Below are positions 1 through 13,104 of a stretch of 64,000 nt of DNA, in pieces. The notes below the pieces were generated by a model. The model was not told the DNA's origin and did no database searches. It was given only the letters and a program-made list of their open reading frames with translations. Position 1 is the stretch's first letter, and every line of letters starts with the position of its first letter. The DNA lies in contig CM019236.1 of NCBI GenBank assembly GCA_009741485.1, positions 43,006,232 through 43,070,231 on the forward strand. The letters run 5' to 3'. A program made the position numbers and the translations under genes. Origin of the DNA: Malurus cyaneus samueli (Eukaryota; Chordata; Aves; Passeriformes; Maluridae).

Positions 1-3000
1 TCATGTCTGTTTAGGGAGCTATAAAGAAACAAAAAGTCATCATAAATGCTCTAGTAGAACAGAGACTTGCTCCACTGCTACGTTTTCAAGAAACCCTTGC
101 ACAATGACTCTTGCATCTAGGAATTAATCACTGAAAAGTCCTGAGGATAGCAATGGAAAATTCCAGTAGGCAAGATCCATTGAGGTAGAAAAGGGACAAA
201 ATTTCAAGTGAGCTCTCGGACAGTTGCCTGTACCCCACAATAAAATTCACCTGCCCTCACACTCTTAAAGGAAGATTATGTTTTAAAAATTGGACTATGT
301 CCAGTGTTGAGTGGGTCTAAAATGCGTGCTTCGTGTGATAAGCTCAGTGAGTTGCATGAGAAGAAATTAGCTGTTAATGGGTTTCAGCTTTCCCTTCCAT
401 GGATTTCTTAGAGTTCCATGTAACAAACTCATTTGCTGCTCTTCTGAAGTTCAGCTTCTGTTTGGAGTCCCAACTGTTCAGTGCCTGGGGAAAAGCCTGA
501 TTTGGGGTTCTGCACAGCCCCTACTTTGTGGGACAGAAGTGAATTGGCAGAGAACAAATCCTTTCTGTAGTCTGAAAGACTGTAGTGACTTTTGGACTGA
601 GTTGGGGCCATTTTCTCCATCATCCCTTTAAAGCTGGAAGTGTTGGATGGCTTCAGGAACTGGGCAAGGCTAGAATGGAAACAACCTCTCATCTTCCAAA
701 CATTGCTAGAATTTAAATTCTTTGCATCACATACCCTGTTGGAGATTGATGAGTTAATAATTGTGTCAGGTGAGTGCTTGCTTAATCACTAAAAGTGATT
801 AACTATACATGAACTAAACATGCTTAGAAATCAGATCAGTCTGTCTTCGCTTCTTGCCTATTAGCAGGGAAATCCAACGTTTTTGGGCACTTTTTCTGTA
901 ACTCCTGATAATTCCTGGTCCTGGGGGGAACAGACAACCACATTACTTGTTGCAGGCATGTAGCCTTATCCAATGTAATTTACTGGTTTCACTGAGGCTA
1001 CTACAGGGAGCTAGTTTAAATGGGTTGTATTTAATAACACTGTTTCAGTGTGACAATATTAGTGGCAATGCACAGAAGGAAAAGTAGTTTGGAATGACTA
1101 AAGTGCCTACACAGCATCTCTTGAAGTGATGGCAAGTGTCTAGGAAGAATCTTAGGAGGTGTTCAACCAATTTGTCACTCAGTGTGAGGCTCTGATGCAC
1201 CAGAGAGCTGTGGAATGGCAGCAGAGATTGTCTCCCTGTTGCTCCATCGGACAAGGATCACAAACAGAAGTTTGTAAGAACTTGTCCAATAAATAAAGAC
1301 ATGTCCCATAAATAAATTTGGAAGGTATATCTGGCTAAAACCAGCTGCCCTCTGGTAGAAAGTCAGGATTACACGCATGAAGAGAGCTTTCTGTCATAAA
1401 ATGAGCTCATCTCCAAGGAAAAACTTCGTTTCCAACCCTGGCAATTCACTTTGGAGATATGGGGCAGAGGGGAATATAGTACCAGTCTCACTGCTGTGCA
1501 TCAGAAAATGGTCCAGCTGAAAGTGAGCAGCACAGTGGCAATGTTCTCATTGAATATTTCCCGCACCAGAAACAGGAAGTGTTTTTATCCCTGTCTCCAG
1601 CCACTTTTTCATGTGAAGATCAACCTGCAGCCTTCCTTGCATCTCCCAGTTTGTACATGAGGTGTGAAAACCACAGCTTGTTCAGATCTACTGTGAGCAC
1701 TAGTTGTTTTGGTTCTTTTTGCTAGTCTTGCATTTTATGAAGAGCTGGGAGAAATTACCAATTATCTCCTGGGTGGCTTATGAGAGCAGTAGCCTTTGAG
1801 GCATTGTCTCTGTATAGACCTGCATTAATCATTTGACCTGCTTCCTCTTCTGCAAGATAGCATACTTTGTCCTTGGAATGGCTGCTTCACAATTACACTG
1901 TGTAACACTTGATTTCCTTAGAAATAAAGGCACTGAAAGTAACATAGTTGGGAAGAACCCCATGCCTCTTTCCTTCAGGATCATGAAATGTGGGAACACC
2001 TGGGTTCCCTTCTGGTTTTAACTGGCTCATCGGTTACTTTTTGAAGCAAACTTGGGTAAACATCAGTGACATATTGTGAAGAAGGTGGAGGCATTGATTA
2101 GTCCTCTGAAACACATAATTTTATGGCCAGAAGTTCTGGGTTCATTCCCATGTGGATGGGGTAGTGGTTCAAGAGAGGGGAAATATACCTGGATCCTGTA
2201 AATGTACAAACTTGGGATTACTTGGGTTGAATATTTGGGGTGATAAACTAGTGCTGGCTATATAGGTACCACCACTTTCTTCGAGAGCTCTGGTCCCTAC
2301 ATGGCTCAGTAGCTGGTGTGGTCACACAGCTGTCAGACGAGCTCATGGTGAAACCTCTTTTCAACCATGTGGCTTGCAGTTATAATAATCTATTGTGCAG
2401 AAGCAGAAATAAATTTGATGAAGCAGAACAGGAACTAGCCAAACAAAAGTGTCCCAGTAGAATTGAATCTCATGCCTGAGTCTTAATATCATGACCTTTT
2501 TAATAAGGCAAGGTGCACTAAATTGGTCTGGTGTCTCACACTTATCTACCACTGCCTGATCATAGTGTCCTGACCTCACCCGACTCTGCTCTGGAAATTT
2601 AGTATCAAACTGTAGGGGTTAACAGTGTTGCAGCTTCACATAATGCCAGGACATACTCAGGAACTCAGGACTCTAGCCCTTTCTTGAGGTCCAAAATGTA
2701 ACCTGTCTTTTTTTTTTTTTTTTTTTTTCTTTTTTTTTGCCTCACACAAATGGACGTCTCTAGAGCTTGGCATTTTTTTTTTTTTCATAATCCAGATGCC
2801 ACGTATGGAAGGAATCTGAGTAACACTTGTAGGTACGCTAAACTTTACGTTCCTGCAGGAAGAAAGCAGCTGGCAGGAGTTACTCCCCTTCTTCGGGTAT
2901 TAATGCTCGGTTGTCTACATTGTTATGTTTGCTTATCCATGTTTGCGTTAATGATTGTGAGTGAGCAGGAGAGGCAAGTGGAAGGACTAACTGGGACACC

Positions 3001-4437
3001 TGTCCACAGTTCGCTCATTAAGCCAAAACACAACTCAGAAAAAAACACTTGTCGAATCAAAATGGGAACCTTCAAGCCTTGTTACATTATCCTTGGACCC
3101 TTTCTCACCCTGTCCAAAAGAAAACAAAGTGGTAGTGAAGTGCGAGTTTCTTCTGGAAGAGTTTCTCCTAAAAGTTTGAGACTATGACCTTGCCTATTAT
3201 TGTTCAGAAAAGAATTTAGAATGATAAATTCCTGCTACTCTTGCGCCTCATCTCTGTGCAGTAATAGAGTATTTAGTTTTATAGTTCTGTGATTACTTCT
3301 ATCAGACAAGGTGACCCTGGAATTTCCAGCAAAATTATGTGTAGAAATTTATAACTGTGCATGGAGTTCCCTTCTGAGCTACAACCCCACTGTGCTAAGC
3401 CCTTCTGGTGCCAAGAAGCCTAGACAGTGAAGCTGTAGTCTCAAGGCTAATGGTGGTTGAGACAGACACAAGATTTTGGGGTCTTCTGCATGCTGGCTTG
3501 CACCCAATCTTACTCAATTTTACAGCTTCATACAGAAAAGTGCTGAATCTCCACAGTGCAACAAGACCATTCTGCTTCAAGTTTGTGCATGGGTTTAATA
3601 TTGACTTTATATGGATGCCCAAGGGAAGGAAAAAAAACCCCACAAAAATTGTATTTTATGCTCTATCAATAAAACCAAAGCAAACAAGGGTCAAACACTT
3701 CTTTTTGTAGTCCAGACATATATGAATGCTTTTGAGTAAAATAGTTGGAATTTTTCTCAGCAGCAGCTGAGGCATAGACAAGGAACTTCATGCTTGTATC
3801 CTGAACTTTTTTTAGGTAACATGCCAGTTTGGGAGAAAAGAGGAAGACATTAATACATAGCTAAAAAATTTGGCTAAAAGGTCACAAAGAATTGCTCTAT
3901 GCCCAAGACAGCCTAAAATCCACATTTGCTCTTGGCAACAAATCACTCTCTAGACATAGAGGCAAAGAGTTGGAAAATCCCCTGACTTTGCTGGAGCCAC
4001 TGGAGTTTTGCTGCTCATTTTCCAGACTTCTTTGAAATAAACATGAGAAACATGACTGAAAAATCCCATACTTGAAGAAAAGTTCAGCTTGAGCATATGA
4101 AAAGTCCTGCCAGATCAGGAGGATCTTTATACACTCGAAAGTGCATGCAAAAGTCCCAGTTCACATGATAACACAGCATAGTAACTGCCATGTCTTTTTG
4201 GATAAGAGGGACTGGGCAGTGATAGTAACTGCTTACATTTTGATTTGAGCCTTTCCTAGATTAAGTTTCTGTTATAATATCAAAAGATTTTAGCAATTGC
4301 AGCTGAGCACACGATTTACAACAGGCAAATCCAACGCATGGTTCTTTTTCTTCATCCTTTTTTCTGCACTACTACAAACAGAATAAGAACAGAATCTTAA
4401 TAATATTCCAGAGGCTAAATTGCTAGTTTGAATATAA
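1..4437. other. Non-coding stretch, no gene recognised
   Basis: AT-rich single-copy sequence with stop codons in every frame at ordinary density. Short open frames occur but none shows a recognisable domain, a signal peptide or consistent splice sites. The only distinct features are T-rich runs near 2.7 kb. It could be intergenic or intronic; the sequence does not decide between these. Confidence 0.6.
2707..2738. repeat. Poly-T tract
   Basis: A run of T interrupted by a single C near its 3' end, followed about 35 bases later by a second T run of about 13. Read on the minus strand it is an A-rich tail, but the sequence upstream of that tail is not one I recognise as a retroposon. Confidence 0.8.
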
Positions 4438-4639
4438 AGAGGTCAGCAGGGATTCACCAAGTCATCTTCACTGACCTGACTAGTTGAAGAAATGAGCTGA
4501 CAGGAACCTCATGAAGTTCGAAGTGGGGAAGTAAAAAGTTCTGCTCCTGGGAAGGAAGAACCCCAGGAACCAGCACATGGTGGGGTCCACCCAGACAGAG
4601 AGAAGCTTAGCATAAAAGGATTTGGATGTTGTCACCAAA
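4438..4639 (+). mobile_element. CR1 LINE fragment (3' part of ORF2), 5' portion of a split copy
   Basis: The stretch 'aggaacctcatgaagttc' followed by a 'tgctcctgggaaggaagaacccc'-like segment, and then an acid-rich 'agcttagcataaaaggattt', matches the part of CR1 ORF2 just after the reverse transcriptase core, as I remember the avian consensus. The reading frame is broken. The match stops at about 4,639, at a point where the CR1 sequence should continue with the 'gtggacaacaagttgacc' segment. That continuation appears about 600 bases later, so this and the fragment at 5,236 look like one insertion that was later interrupted. Confidence 0.75.
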
Positions 4640-5235
4640 AACCAGGAGATAAACTCTCAAAAAATTTTGTTATGTTGCAAAGTTGACATTAATTTATTAA
4701 CAGTTCTGGATGAAAACAAAATCCTCCTCAACGGTTCCATATTCAGGAACCTATCAGACCAGATTATATTCCTGAAACTAATAGATATTCATCACACCTC
4801 TGAATACATGCATATAAGTTAATTATTTACACAGATGTGTTTGAATATGGCTCTGGATCTTCTGATGATTCTTTTCTCCTTGGGACTATCTCAAATATGA
4901 CATTAAATCACAATGTAGTTCTCTTACAATTTTTGCTCTAACACAGAACCCTTGTTTTCAAAACTAAGTTATCAACTAGCACATATTAATTATTAATACA
5001 GGTAAAAGAGGAAGAATTACCTGGAAAACAATTTACTAGTTCCAGGTGTAGGGAGTAGACACAAGGCCACACTTGCCTTGGGCATTTCTACTAAGCACTG
5101 TGTGATACAAAACAAAGCATTAATCATTAATCATGAATATAGGGATCATACACCACTGTGCAAAAGTTAAAAGAATTTTCCAACATCTTCCCCAACTGCT
5201 GCATAGACTTCTTACAGAAATATAACCTGTTTGGT
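4640..5235. other. Unidentified ~600-base insert within a CR1 copy
   Basis: AT-rich sequence lying exactly between two pieces of CR1 that are adjacent in the consensus. It has no long open frame and I see no clear terminal repeats or target-site duplication at its edges. It could be a decayed younger transposon, or sequence brought in by rearrangement. The family is not recognised. Confidence 0.45.
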
Positions 5236-5466
5236 AATGGTTTTGGCGGACAACAAGTTGACCGTGAGCTAGCCATGTGCCCTTGCAGCAAAGGAGGTTA
5301 ATAAGTTGGTTGTGAAGTTTCCTTGCTTGGAGAAATGGAAAAGGCATCTGGACGCAGTTCTGGTTCACCTGCTCCAGGTGGTCCTGCCTGAGAAGGGAGG
5401 TTGGACCAGGTGACATCCAGAGGTCACTTTCAACCACAATCATTCCTCAACCACTCTGTGATTCTT
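5236..5466 (+). mobile_element. CR1 LINE 3' end
   Basis: Starts with a 'gacaacaagttgaccgtgag' segment and 'atgtgcccttgcagcaaagg', typical of the end of CR1 ORF2. After an internal deletion it jumps to the 3' untranslated tail: 'ggttggaccaggtgacatcc', then 'ctgtgattctt' at the end. This is the usual avian CR1 terminus, which lacks a poly-A tail. Same strand as the fragment ending at 4,639. Confidence 0.85.
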
Positions 5467-8400
5467 TAAATACAGATGAGTTTTGTGTTATCATGTCAAA
5501 AAGTTTGTGAGAGCAGCTTACTGATGCTCTGATAGGCTTTGGAGTAATGTGTCTTGCTTGCCATTTTACTGACAGTGAATAATTCTCTGAATTAACTTAA
5601 AGCTGTAAAGGATATATACACATCTTTTTGTTTTATTGCACAATCTTTAGACAAAATGCAAAACTGGGACATGTTTCCCATTAGGTTGATTAGCAAAGTA
5701 CAGCTGATAAAACACTTCACAATATCAACTACAGATACCTAAACATAAATCACTTTTTGCCTTGTTTAAATGCAATATGATGCTTTATTCTTGTTAATCT
5801 TCAGTTTCAGATAATTCAAGGCATGGTGATGGAAGCAATTTGTTCTCTGCTATTTTTAGTCCAAGAATAGGTGTATTCATGCAACAATGAAATAATGACT
5901 CATGTCTGAAGCAAGGCATTTAGGGTGTAATTTTTAAGTTTTCTTTTCCTATTCAAGGAGAGGGTAGTGGGGAGGGACAGAATCACAATGTGAAGGAAAA
6001 TTGGATCTTTATCAGCCAAGGTTGGAGGAGTAAAATGGAGTAATTTTTTTCAGCAGGTTGTGTGATATGTGAAAAGAGAGACAATTTGCAAAGTTTAAAT
6101 GGGGTTCAAAGGAACCATATACATTCTTCCACCAGGTAAGGCAAAGCTATGTTTTTGGAAGACTTTGCAAAATGAGTCACAAGGTGGAAGGTGCCTGTGT
6201 TTCTCATTCAGCCTCAAAACACAGCAGTCATTAACATGAAACAACTTCAGAAAATACCCCAAGCAGCCATCCTCCTTATTATGTAAATATAATGCACCCA
6301 GTGAGGGCTTGGCTCCAGTGAAATTCATTCAGAGCAGAGAATCTTGGAGGAGAAGCAGGCAGATCTGTAACAAAACCAAAACATTTGCTTTCTGTCTGTA
6401 TTCAGCAAGCAGCTGCAGATTCCCTGCGACACACACAAAAAAAAGCTCTATTTATACATGCCAACAATACTAGCAAATTCCAGAGCCTGCTGGAGCATTC
6501 TTGCAATATGAAAACAAACTTGATTTTTCAGTGACAGGAGGAAGATGTGAAAATGGGGGCTCTCACTGACTCATCATAATCATGGGAGTTATTACAAAAC
6601 TAAATTGTTCTTCTAAACTACTGTTTCCACACAAACAACTCTGTTGCAATTGTGAAGGCAAATGTCTTAGTGGAAATAGGCCCCTCTGTTACTAAAAATG
6701 TTGCTATCTTCCTTTCCTGTAGATTTAATTTAAGAAAATTCTTATACCTCCTTGTCTTATTTTAAAAGAACTACCATTACATTAACTTTTCCTCACATAT
6801 GCTTTTCAAATACAGCTTGTGTTTTATTGTAGTACCAAAGCTGTAATCAAGGGCCTGGTCTACTGCCTTCATATCTTTTTTTTTCCTATTTATTCAAACT
6901 TTTCTGCTTGGAATGGGTAACATTTTTGATCATACCTCCTCAGATGTATTACACCAAATTTCCATACTCTTTTTGCTTCCAGAGAATGGAAATTTTCTGC
7001 TATACAGGTGTATCCAGAACAAATGCTGTATGTACATCAGGCCAGCAGTCAGGTTTTAGAGATGCTCTCTGAACCTTTTCCTTGTTCTTAATTCTGCTCT
7101 TCAAATGTCTAATCCACTTTTGTCCTCTGTGAACAGATGCAGCCCCTTCTGCTTGTGTTGAAACCCTTGCAAGGAATTCTGGCAACAATAGTTAATTGCA
7201 GGCAGGGATAGCCATATATTTTTTCCACTTAGAAAAGTGTTCAGAGAACTGGATGCTTTCAGTAGTGGCTCTCTGACCTTTGGGTGCAGCTCGGGGCTGT
7301 GCTGCAGAACCCTCTCTGGGAGGAAATGTGGATTTCTTTTTTGCCTAGAGGGAAATTCAGCTGTGCCTAAGGAAGACTAGAGCCCTCACTGCAGACAGGC
7401 AGAGGAGCTCTGCAGAAAGACGAGCACTTTGAGAGCACAGTTAATGATGAAGTTACAAGGACATTTTGCATCTGCTTCTGCATTGAAGAAGTCTTTCAGT
7501 TAGAAACATACAGAAATGAGGGGAGTTCTTCAGTTATAGCCCATGAACAAAACCTCAATGAGTTTGAGAATATGGGAGGAATATGGGTTATTCCACTGTT
7601 TGAGCTAAATGGTGATAAAAACTGGGCACAAGGTGAAAAGACCCATATTAAATTAGGTTTCGTAAATCAAATTCTGGGTTTATTTGAAATTTGTCTTGAA
7701 GCTCATTTTCTAGCTAAAGAATACCAGTATAATTTAGGGTACTTTCTCTTCCACCTTCCAGTGGTTCATTTGCACTTCAAAGCAATGATTCAGACTTAAT
7801 TCAGCCTTAACTATCATGACCTAATTAACTTCTTTATGTTGCAGACCATGTCTGAATATATGATATGCTTTGCCATGTTGAGGGCTTTTCCTAATTAGTT
7901 TTATCTCTTACAGCACTTCCCCTTTCCTTTCCATGCCTGTGCATTTTCCTCAAAGATTTTCCATGGAAGGAAGCAATGGAAGTTTCAAAGCTTTTGTTTA
8001 AAGCACTTCAAAATCCAGATAGATTATATAAGTTAAGTCTGCTTAACTTGTTTGTATTATGTACAGAGGCTTCCTACATAGAAATGGTGCTTGCTTGTGT
8101 TTCAACATATTTCATATTAATTCATGTTATTTCATCCTGAATGATTACAAAATACACTAGGCTTCAGCAACCTGAAAGCAGATAGCTCACCCTTTTTTTC
8201 TTGGAAAGGAAAAAAATTACAGTTTTCTGGGAACATGGAAACATTCCAGCAATGGTTTTTTTTTGGTTTACTGGTAAATTTAATCAATTTCATACCCCCA
8301 GAAGTTTACAGGAGCAGTACAAACTAAAACATCTTTAGAAGTAGTTTTGTCTGAGATTGTCTCAAAAAACTGGAAGGTTAAAAAAAATGACATTAACTTA

Positions 8401-10071
8401 CAACTATTTGAGTTCTGTTCCTGGCAATTGCTGTGTGAGACCTACAGAAATAAGCAGAGCATCGAAGTTGAAAGAGAAATATAACTTCTGATTAACTCAT
8501 TAGCCAATTAAAATACTTGATGCCTTTTTTTCCAAAAGTTATCTAGAAACCCCAACCCAATTAGTTATTGGAGATGATGTTTCTATGGCTTTGAAAATAT
8601 GTAGAATTTCTCTTGGAATCTCTCTTATTTTTGTGGAAGATACCTATGCACAGAAAAACTATGCAATTCCTTGTCATTGGTCTTTTGGTTGGACAAATGT
8701 GCTAAAAGGTTAAAAATTAATAGGTTGAATTAGTGGATCTGCTAGACCTGGTAAGCAAAGAGGAATAGGTTTTGGTTGTGGGTTAGTCTTAGGTGCTATA
8801 TTCTTGATAGCTGGCATTTGAGGGTGGACACTGATGGGGATGTTCCTCTATAGCATTTTTTCATTCTATTCAAAGCATCTGCTTTACCATCACATGATGA
8901 TGGTAAAAAGATACTAGATGGATCACAGTTTGCCCTGTAAATCATGAATTGTATTAATCAGTATAGCTGAAAATTATTTACAAGGGACAAAATTCAAAAG
9001 GGTAAGTTCTCCTCTACTGCTTTTAAACACTTGAAGAATAGGCCCAAGCCAACAAAAATACTTTAATGAACAATTCTTGATACCTGCTACTGTGCTGTTT
9101 CCTACACTAAGTCCTTGCATAACTGAAAAGAATGTTCTTTTTACAAGGACACACATTACAAGAAAAGGTAAGCAAAATTTGGGACAAATGTTGTAATACT
9201 GCCAAGAGCAGGTTTCAGAGTAAAAAAGACACATTTTATGAAAGATAAATTAAGGTCCATTGAAAGAAATCTTGGACTTCAAATCGACAGAAGTTTTCAT
9301 ACTCAAATTTAGACTCCTTTTTAAATAAACCTGAAGGTTAAAGCACATGAGATTTTGAAGAAACCCCTAAATATTTTTTTTAACTTTAATCAATTCTGTC
9401 AAGAAGCATATCACAAGATGCAAAATCTATTCCAATTTAGTTTGGCTAAAAATTCAGCTCTATCTCCATGAGAGATTCAAATCTTGACAAAAATAGAGTG
9501 TTCCCTCTATTAATATAAGGTTTTCAGTTTCTACTTCATTGTACATTTCAAATATTCCTAAAGAGGCTTTGTCTGAACTGAAACCCTCCACAGGTGTGTG
9601 TGTGTGTGTGCTAAGCAGGGGCTGTGTGGAAGAATGCTGTTTTGGGAGACAAGCCGAAGAAATGAAACTTCTGTCCCATAAGATTGTGTTTCAAAGTGGA
9701 GAAGTTAATTGCATGGAAAAACTCATTTTCTGTTCAGCACCAGATGTCAGCAGAGCTTTAGGTAGCTCTGCTTTACAGTCTAGCTCTTTGGAATATATGT
9801 AACACATCACACACCATACCAGATCTACACTAACATGATAGCCATGTGATGAATCACTAAGGGGTGAGGAATTGCTGCTCTCTATCCTTCCCCAGATGTC
9901 TCCTTGTGCCCCGTGTGTGAGCAGCTCGGTGCTTTGTGGTGCGTGCTTCCATCCTCCTGCTCTGTTTCCCCAGAGACTGCTCAGGCACAGCTGTCAATTG
10001 CTCCCCCTGCAAGAGGCACTCTGCTGCTGGCTAACTCACCCAACAGCCAACACCACCTGCTTTTGTGATTC
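5467..10071. other. Non-coding stretch, no gene recognised
   Basis: AT-rich, apparently single-copy. Open frames are short and unconvincing. It contains a small TG microsatellite near 9.6 kb and a short hairpin 'taccatca...tgatggta' near 8.9 kb. I see no exon with supporting splice signals. Confidence 0.55.
9592..9611. repeat. (TG)n microsatellite, short
   Basis: About nine TG units following 'cacag'. Simple dinucleotide repeat of a length common in vertebrate DNA. Confidence 0.85.
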
Positions 10072-10594
10072 TGTGGGTTGATCCCAGGCAGCAGCTAAGC
10101 TCACTCCCAGTCTGACTCCAACCTCCCAGTGGGATGGGAGAAAAAAGTGGAAGCCAAACCAAACCAAGCAAGTAAGTGTGGTTCAAAGTGGAGACAGGTT
10201 AATAAACAAAGAATTAAATTGGGGGGGAAAAAAAAAGAAAGCAAGTGATAATAAGACAATTGCACACCTGTGCAGCAGCAGAGTCACATCCAGCCAACTT
10301 CCAAGAGTACCTACTTATGACAAAACTAGATTCCCCTAGTTTTTCTTGCTGAGCATGACGTCACGTAGTATGAAGTATCTCTCCAGTCAATTCAGGTCAG
10401 CTGTCACAGTTCTTGCCATCCTAGGCTATGTCCCAGGGGAGAAGAGAGTGAGAAACAGATGAATAGTGAGCACTACCAACCAACAGCTAAAACATTGTGG
10501 ATCTTGTTATTAGCTATTTTCGTCACAACTGTAAAACACACCACCATTTGGGATGCTATGAAGAAAATTCCACCCCAACTGGACCCACTACACA
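10072..10594 (-). mobile_element. Solo LTR of an avian endogenous retrovirus
   Basis: The segment begins 'tgtgggttgatcccaggcag' and finishes near 'gaagaaaatt...ctacaca', so it has the TG...CA ends of an LTR. Internal landmarks in order agree with a common bird LTR family as I remember it: the start segment, a 'cccagtgggatgggag' block, an A/T-rich block, a 'gcatgacgtcac' block, a 'caggtcagctgtc' block, and an 'aacagctaaaac' block. The family is usually read from the other strand, where the TGACGTCA site lies upstream of a TATA box. I therefore give the minus strand, but the TATA itself is degraded here. No internal retroviral genes flank it, so it is a solo LTR left by recombination. I could not find a target-site duplication. 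The exact family name (ERVK-like or ERVL-like) is not established. Confidence 0.75.
10356..10363. promoter_or_regulatory. Palindromic CRE-type site in the LTR
   Basis: A perfect TGACGTCA, the consensus binding site of CREB/ATF factors. It sits in what should be the U3 promoter part of the LTR. The motif is real; activity is inference only. Confidence 0.5.
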
Positions 10595-12934
10595 GACGAG
10601 GCAAGCTACCCCTTGCTGCTACCCAGGGCATGCAGCATGAATATTCTTAAGTTGGTGAAGATTGCTGCTTGGTGCAGCATAGCTGAGGGGTGGATCTGCA
10701 GTGAGGCTGAGCTCTAAGTCCCGTATGTGGTGCAAACTGACCTGAGTTCGTACACAAACACACTGTCTTACAGGCAGCCCTTTAAGAGCATGGAGGCATA
10801 TGTTTCCCTACCCACTCATTTCACCTTTCTCTAGATGCTGACACTTCTTCACAGACTACTCACTTGAAAAACAAGCAACCAAATAAAAAAGAAAAAAGAA
10901 ACAAAACAAACAGTATTCACTTGCTCATCCCATGTCCTGTCCTCATCTCTGTTCTCACTTCTTAGTAGCATGAGCTGTCGTGTTGAAGAAGTATATGGCT
11001 TGGAATCCTGGGTTCAGTGCTGTTCCCCTTAGCAACACAGGGAAGGGTTTGGAGAACACAGTGCTTTACCTCAGCTCCAGGCTGAGATATGTTAGCCAGC
11101 CCAGGATGTCTCAAAGACCAAGAGAGAGTTCTGCTTTTTGGGAAGTTCTCTATAGCAGCTGCCCACTTTTTCCTTTCCATGTTCAATAAAGCAGTCAATG
11201 CACTTAACTATGTATCTCTTTTACTTCAGTAGGACTCTATTTGTCTTTAAGTACACCATCAGACACCATGTGAGACTGGGATCTGCCAGAGAAGCATAAC
11301 ATTTCAACTCACTTCCTGTTCATGTGGACTTTTGTTAAAGAGACATCAGTTTTGTTAGCACCTAGCCCTTTAGCTAGTTAGCCTATTAAAAAAAAAGGGA
11401 AAGGATATATAAATTAATATAAAATATCATTATATAAGACAAATGCTGTTAAGTTTTGATCAAATGCCACTTTTGTATGCTGGGAGGCTGACCAGCCCAT
11501 ATTACTGGGGTTTTGCCCTTAAACATGGATTCTTCTCCTGTTTGAGGAGGACACTTCATCTTCTAAATTAGAAAATAAGAATAATATCTACAATGATGAA
11601 ATCTTTGCACTTTTTTATCACTAAAAGTGCAAAAAACATTGAGCTTTTCATTTTTCAGTTGAGCATCTGAGGAGGCAGAAAGACAGAATGACAGTCACAT
11701 GTTCTGTGAACATGGGCAAGCGATACCAAAACAGAACCTGACAGGCATGAAAATTTCAGACGACACAGATCTTTGGCGAGTGTGTAATGTGGTTTTTTTT
11801 TTCAAGAATATAATGCAGTTTTCTCAAGAATTGTATGAGATTAAGGGCTCTGCATAGCATCATGTGAGCATTTTAACTCGGTTCCATGGAACTCCTTAGG
11901 GGCCTGATGCAGATCTTTGCTGATACATGCAAGAACCTTGTCCAGCTGTGAATTTGACTCCTGTATTATAAAACACTCTCAGTCCCATTATAAACCAATG
12001 TTGTTTTAGTTTCAAAAAATGTGACAGATTGTCTCTTACAAAAGAATGCTTCTGTGTTCTGCATAGAACATTCTAAAACATTCCCTGTATCAAGGGATTT
12101 TAATGTAACTGAAAATAATTTATTTTTTTGTTTCTCACATACTTGCAGTTTTATTTATATTTAAATACTTTCTGCATGGGAAAAAGGAAGGGTGAGATTA
12201 CAACATAAAATCTAACAGCATGTGTGCATTTCTCTGCTTCAAAATAGTCACAGGGAAACCACTTTGTAGTCAAACATGCATATTGGCAGGCAGTGAATCC
12301 AAATCCCAGTGTATGGGAAACCACATAGAGTTTACTTGCCAGGAAAGCTTCAGGGAAAAAAAACATACCACTAACAAACTTTGAAAAAATAACTTGTATA
12401 AACTGATCTAAACACAAGTAAATAGGATAGTTTTTCTTCAGATAGAAACACTTAACTATCATATTAAGCAAAAAGATACTGATTTTTGTTACTGTAACTG
12501 TTTTTATTGCCAACATTAGCAACAAACATGACAGGTTGCCCTCTTCCAATTGCTCCCTCAGTTGCACACAACAGGTCAAGCATGTTTCTTTTCTCCTTTT
12601 GCTGTTGTCTAGTCATTAGAAATTTGCCTTTGATGAAACTAGTACAAAACGCCTCTTTTTTTTCTTGAAAGTTTCTTTTTTTTCTGCTTTTTTTCTGCTT
12701 GTTGCACGAGGCTATTCGGAGCCCTGACAGCTTAGGGAAGATACAAGGACCACACGAGTTTGAGCATCAGCTGTCTTCTGCGATCGTTCATAACATCTGT
12801 GCTACCATATACAAGGCTCTTACTAACTCAGACTAACTGTTGTGGCAACAGCAAACATCATGAGGCACCTAGCACTGCTGAAGATGAACTTATCACTTTA
12901 ACTTTGGCAAAGCAAGCATATAATCCCTGGACAA
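10595..12934. other. Non-coding stretch, no gene recognised
   Basis: Ordinary AT-rich sequence. The longest open frame (12,151-12,579, minus strand) looks like chance: it is rich in Phe, Leu, Val and Lys with no domain and ends in A/T-rich DNA. No repeats recognised. Confidence 0.55.
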
Positions 12935-13104
12935 AAAAAAACAAACCCAAAAAAATCCCAAACCAAGCCAAGCCAGCACCCAATCCAACCCAACCCACTC
13001 CAACCTCCAACCAACTCAATAAAACTGAACATCCCCCCCCAAAAAAAAAAAAAAAAAAAAAACAAACCCGCAAAAATAAACAAAAAATAAACGAACGCCA
13101 AACC
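12935..13104. repeat. A/C-rich, G-poor low-complexity block at the duplication edge
   Basis: Repeated 'ccaa', 'aacc' and 'caacc' words, then a run of C followed by about 21 A, then more A/C-rich sequence with very few G. It lies directly before the point where the large direct repeat starts. Its counterpart before copy 2 is T/G-rich. Confidence 0.75.

Noticed and set aside
2750..3187. 145-codon plus-strand frame
   Set aside because: Starts inside T-rich sequence, has no domain and no supporting splice sites; consistent with a chance frame.
12151..12579. 142-codon minus-strand frame
   Set aside because: Hydrophobic and Lys-rich through AT-rich composition, with no recognisable family.
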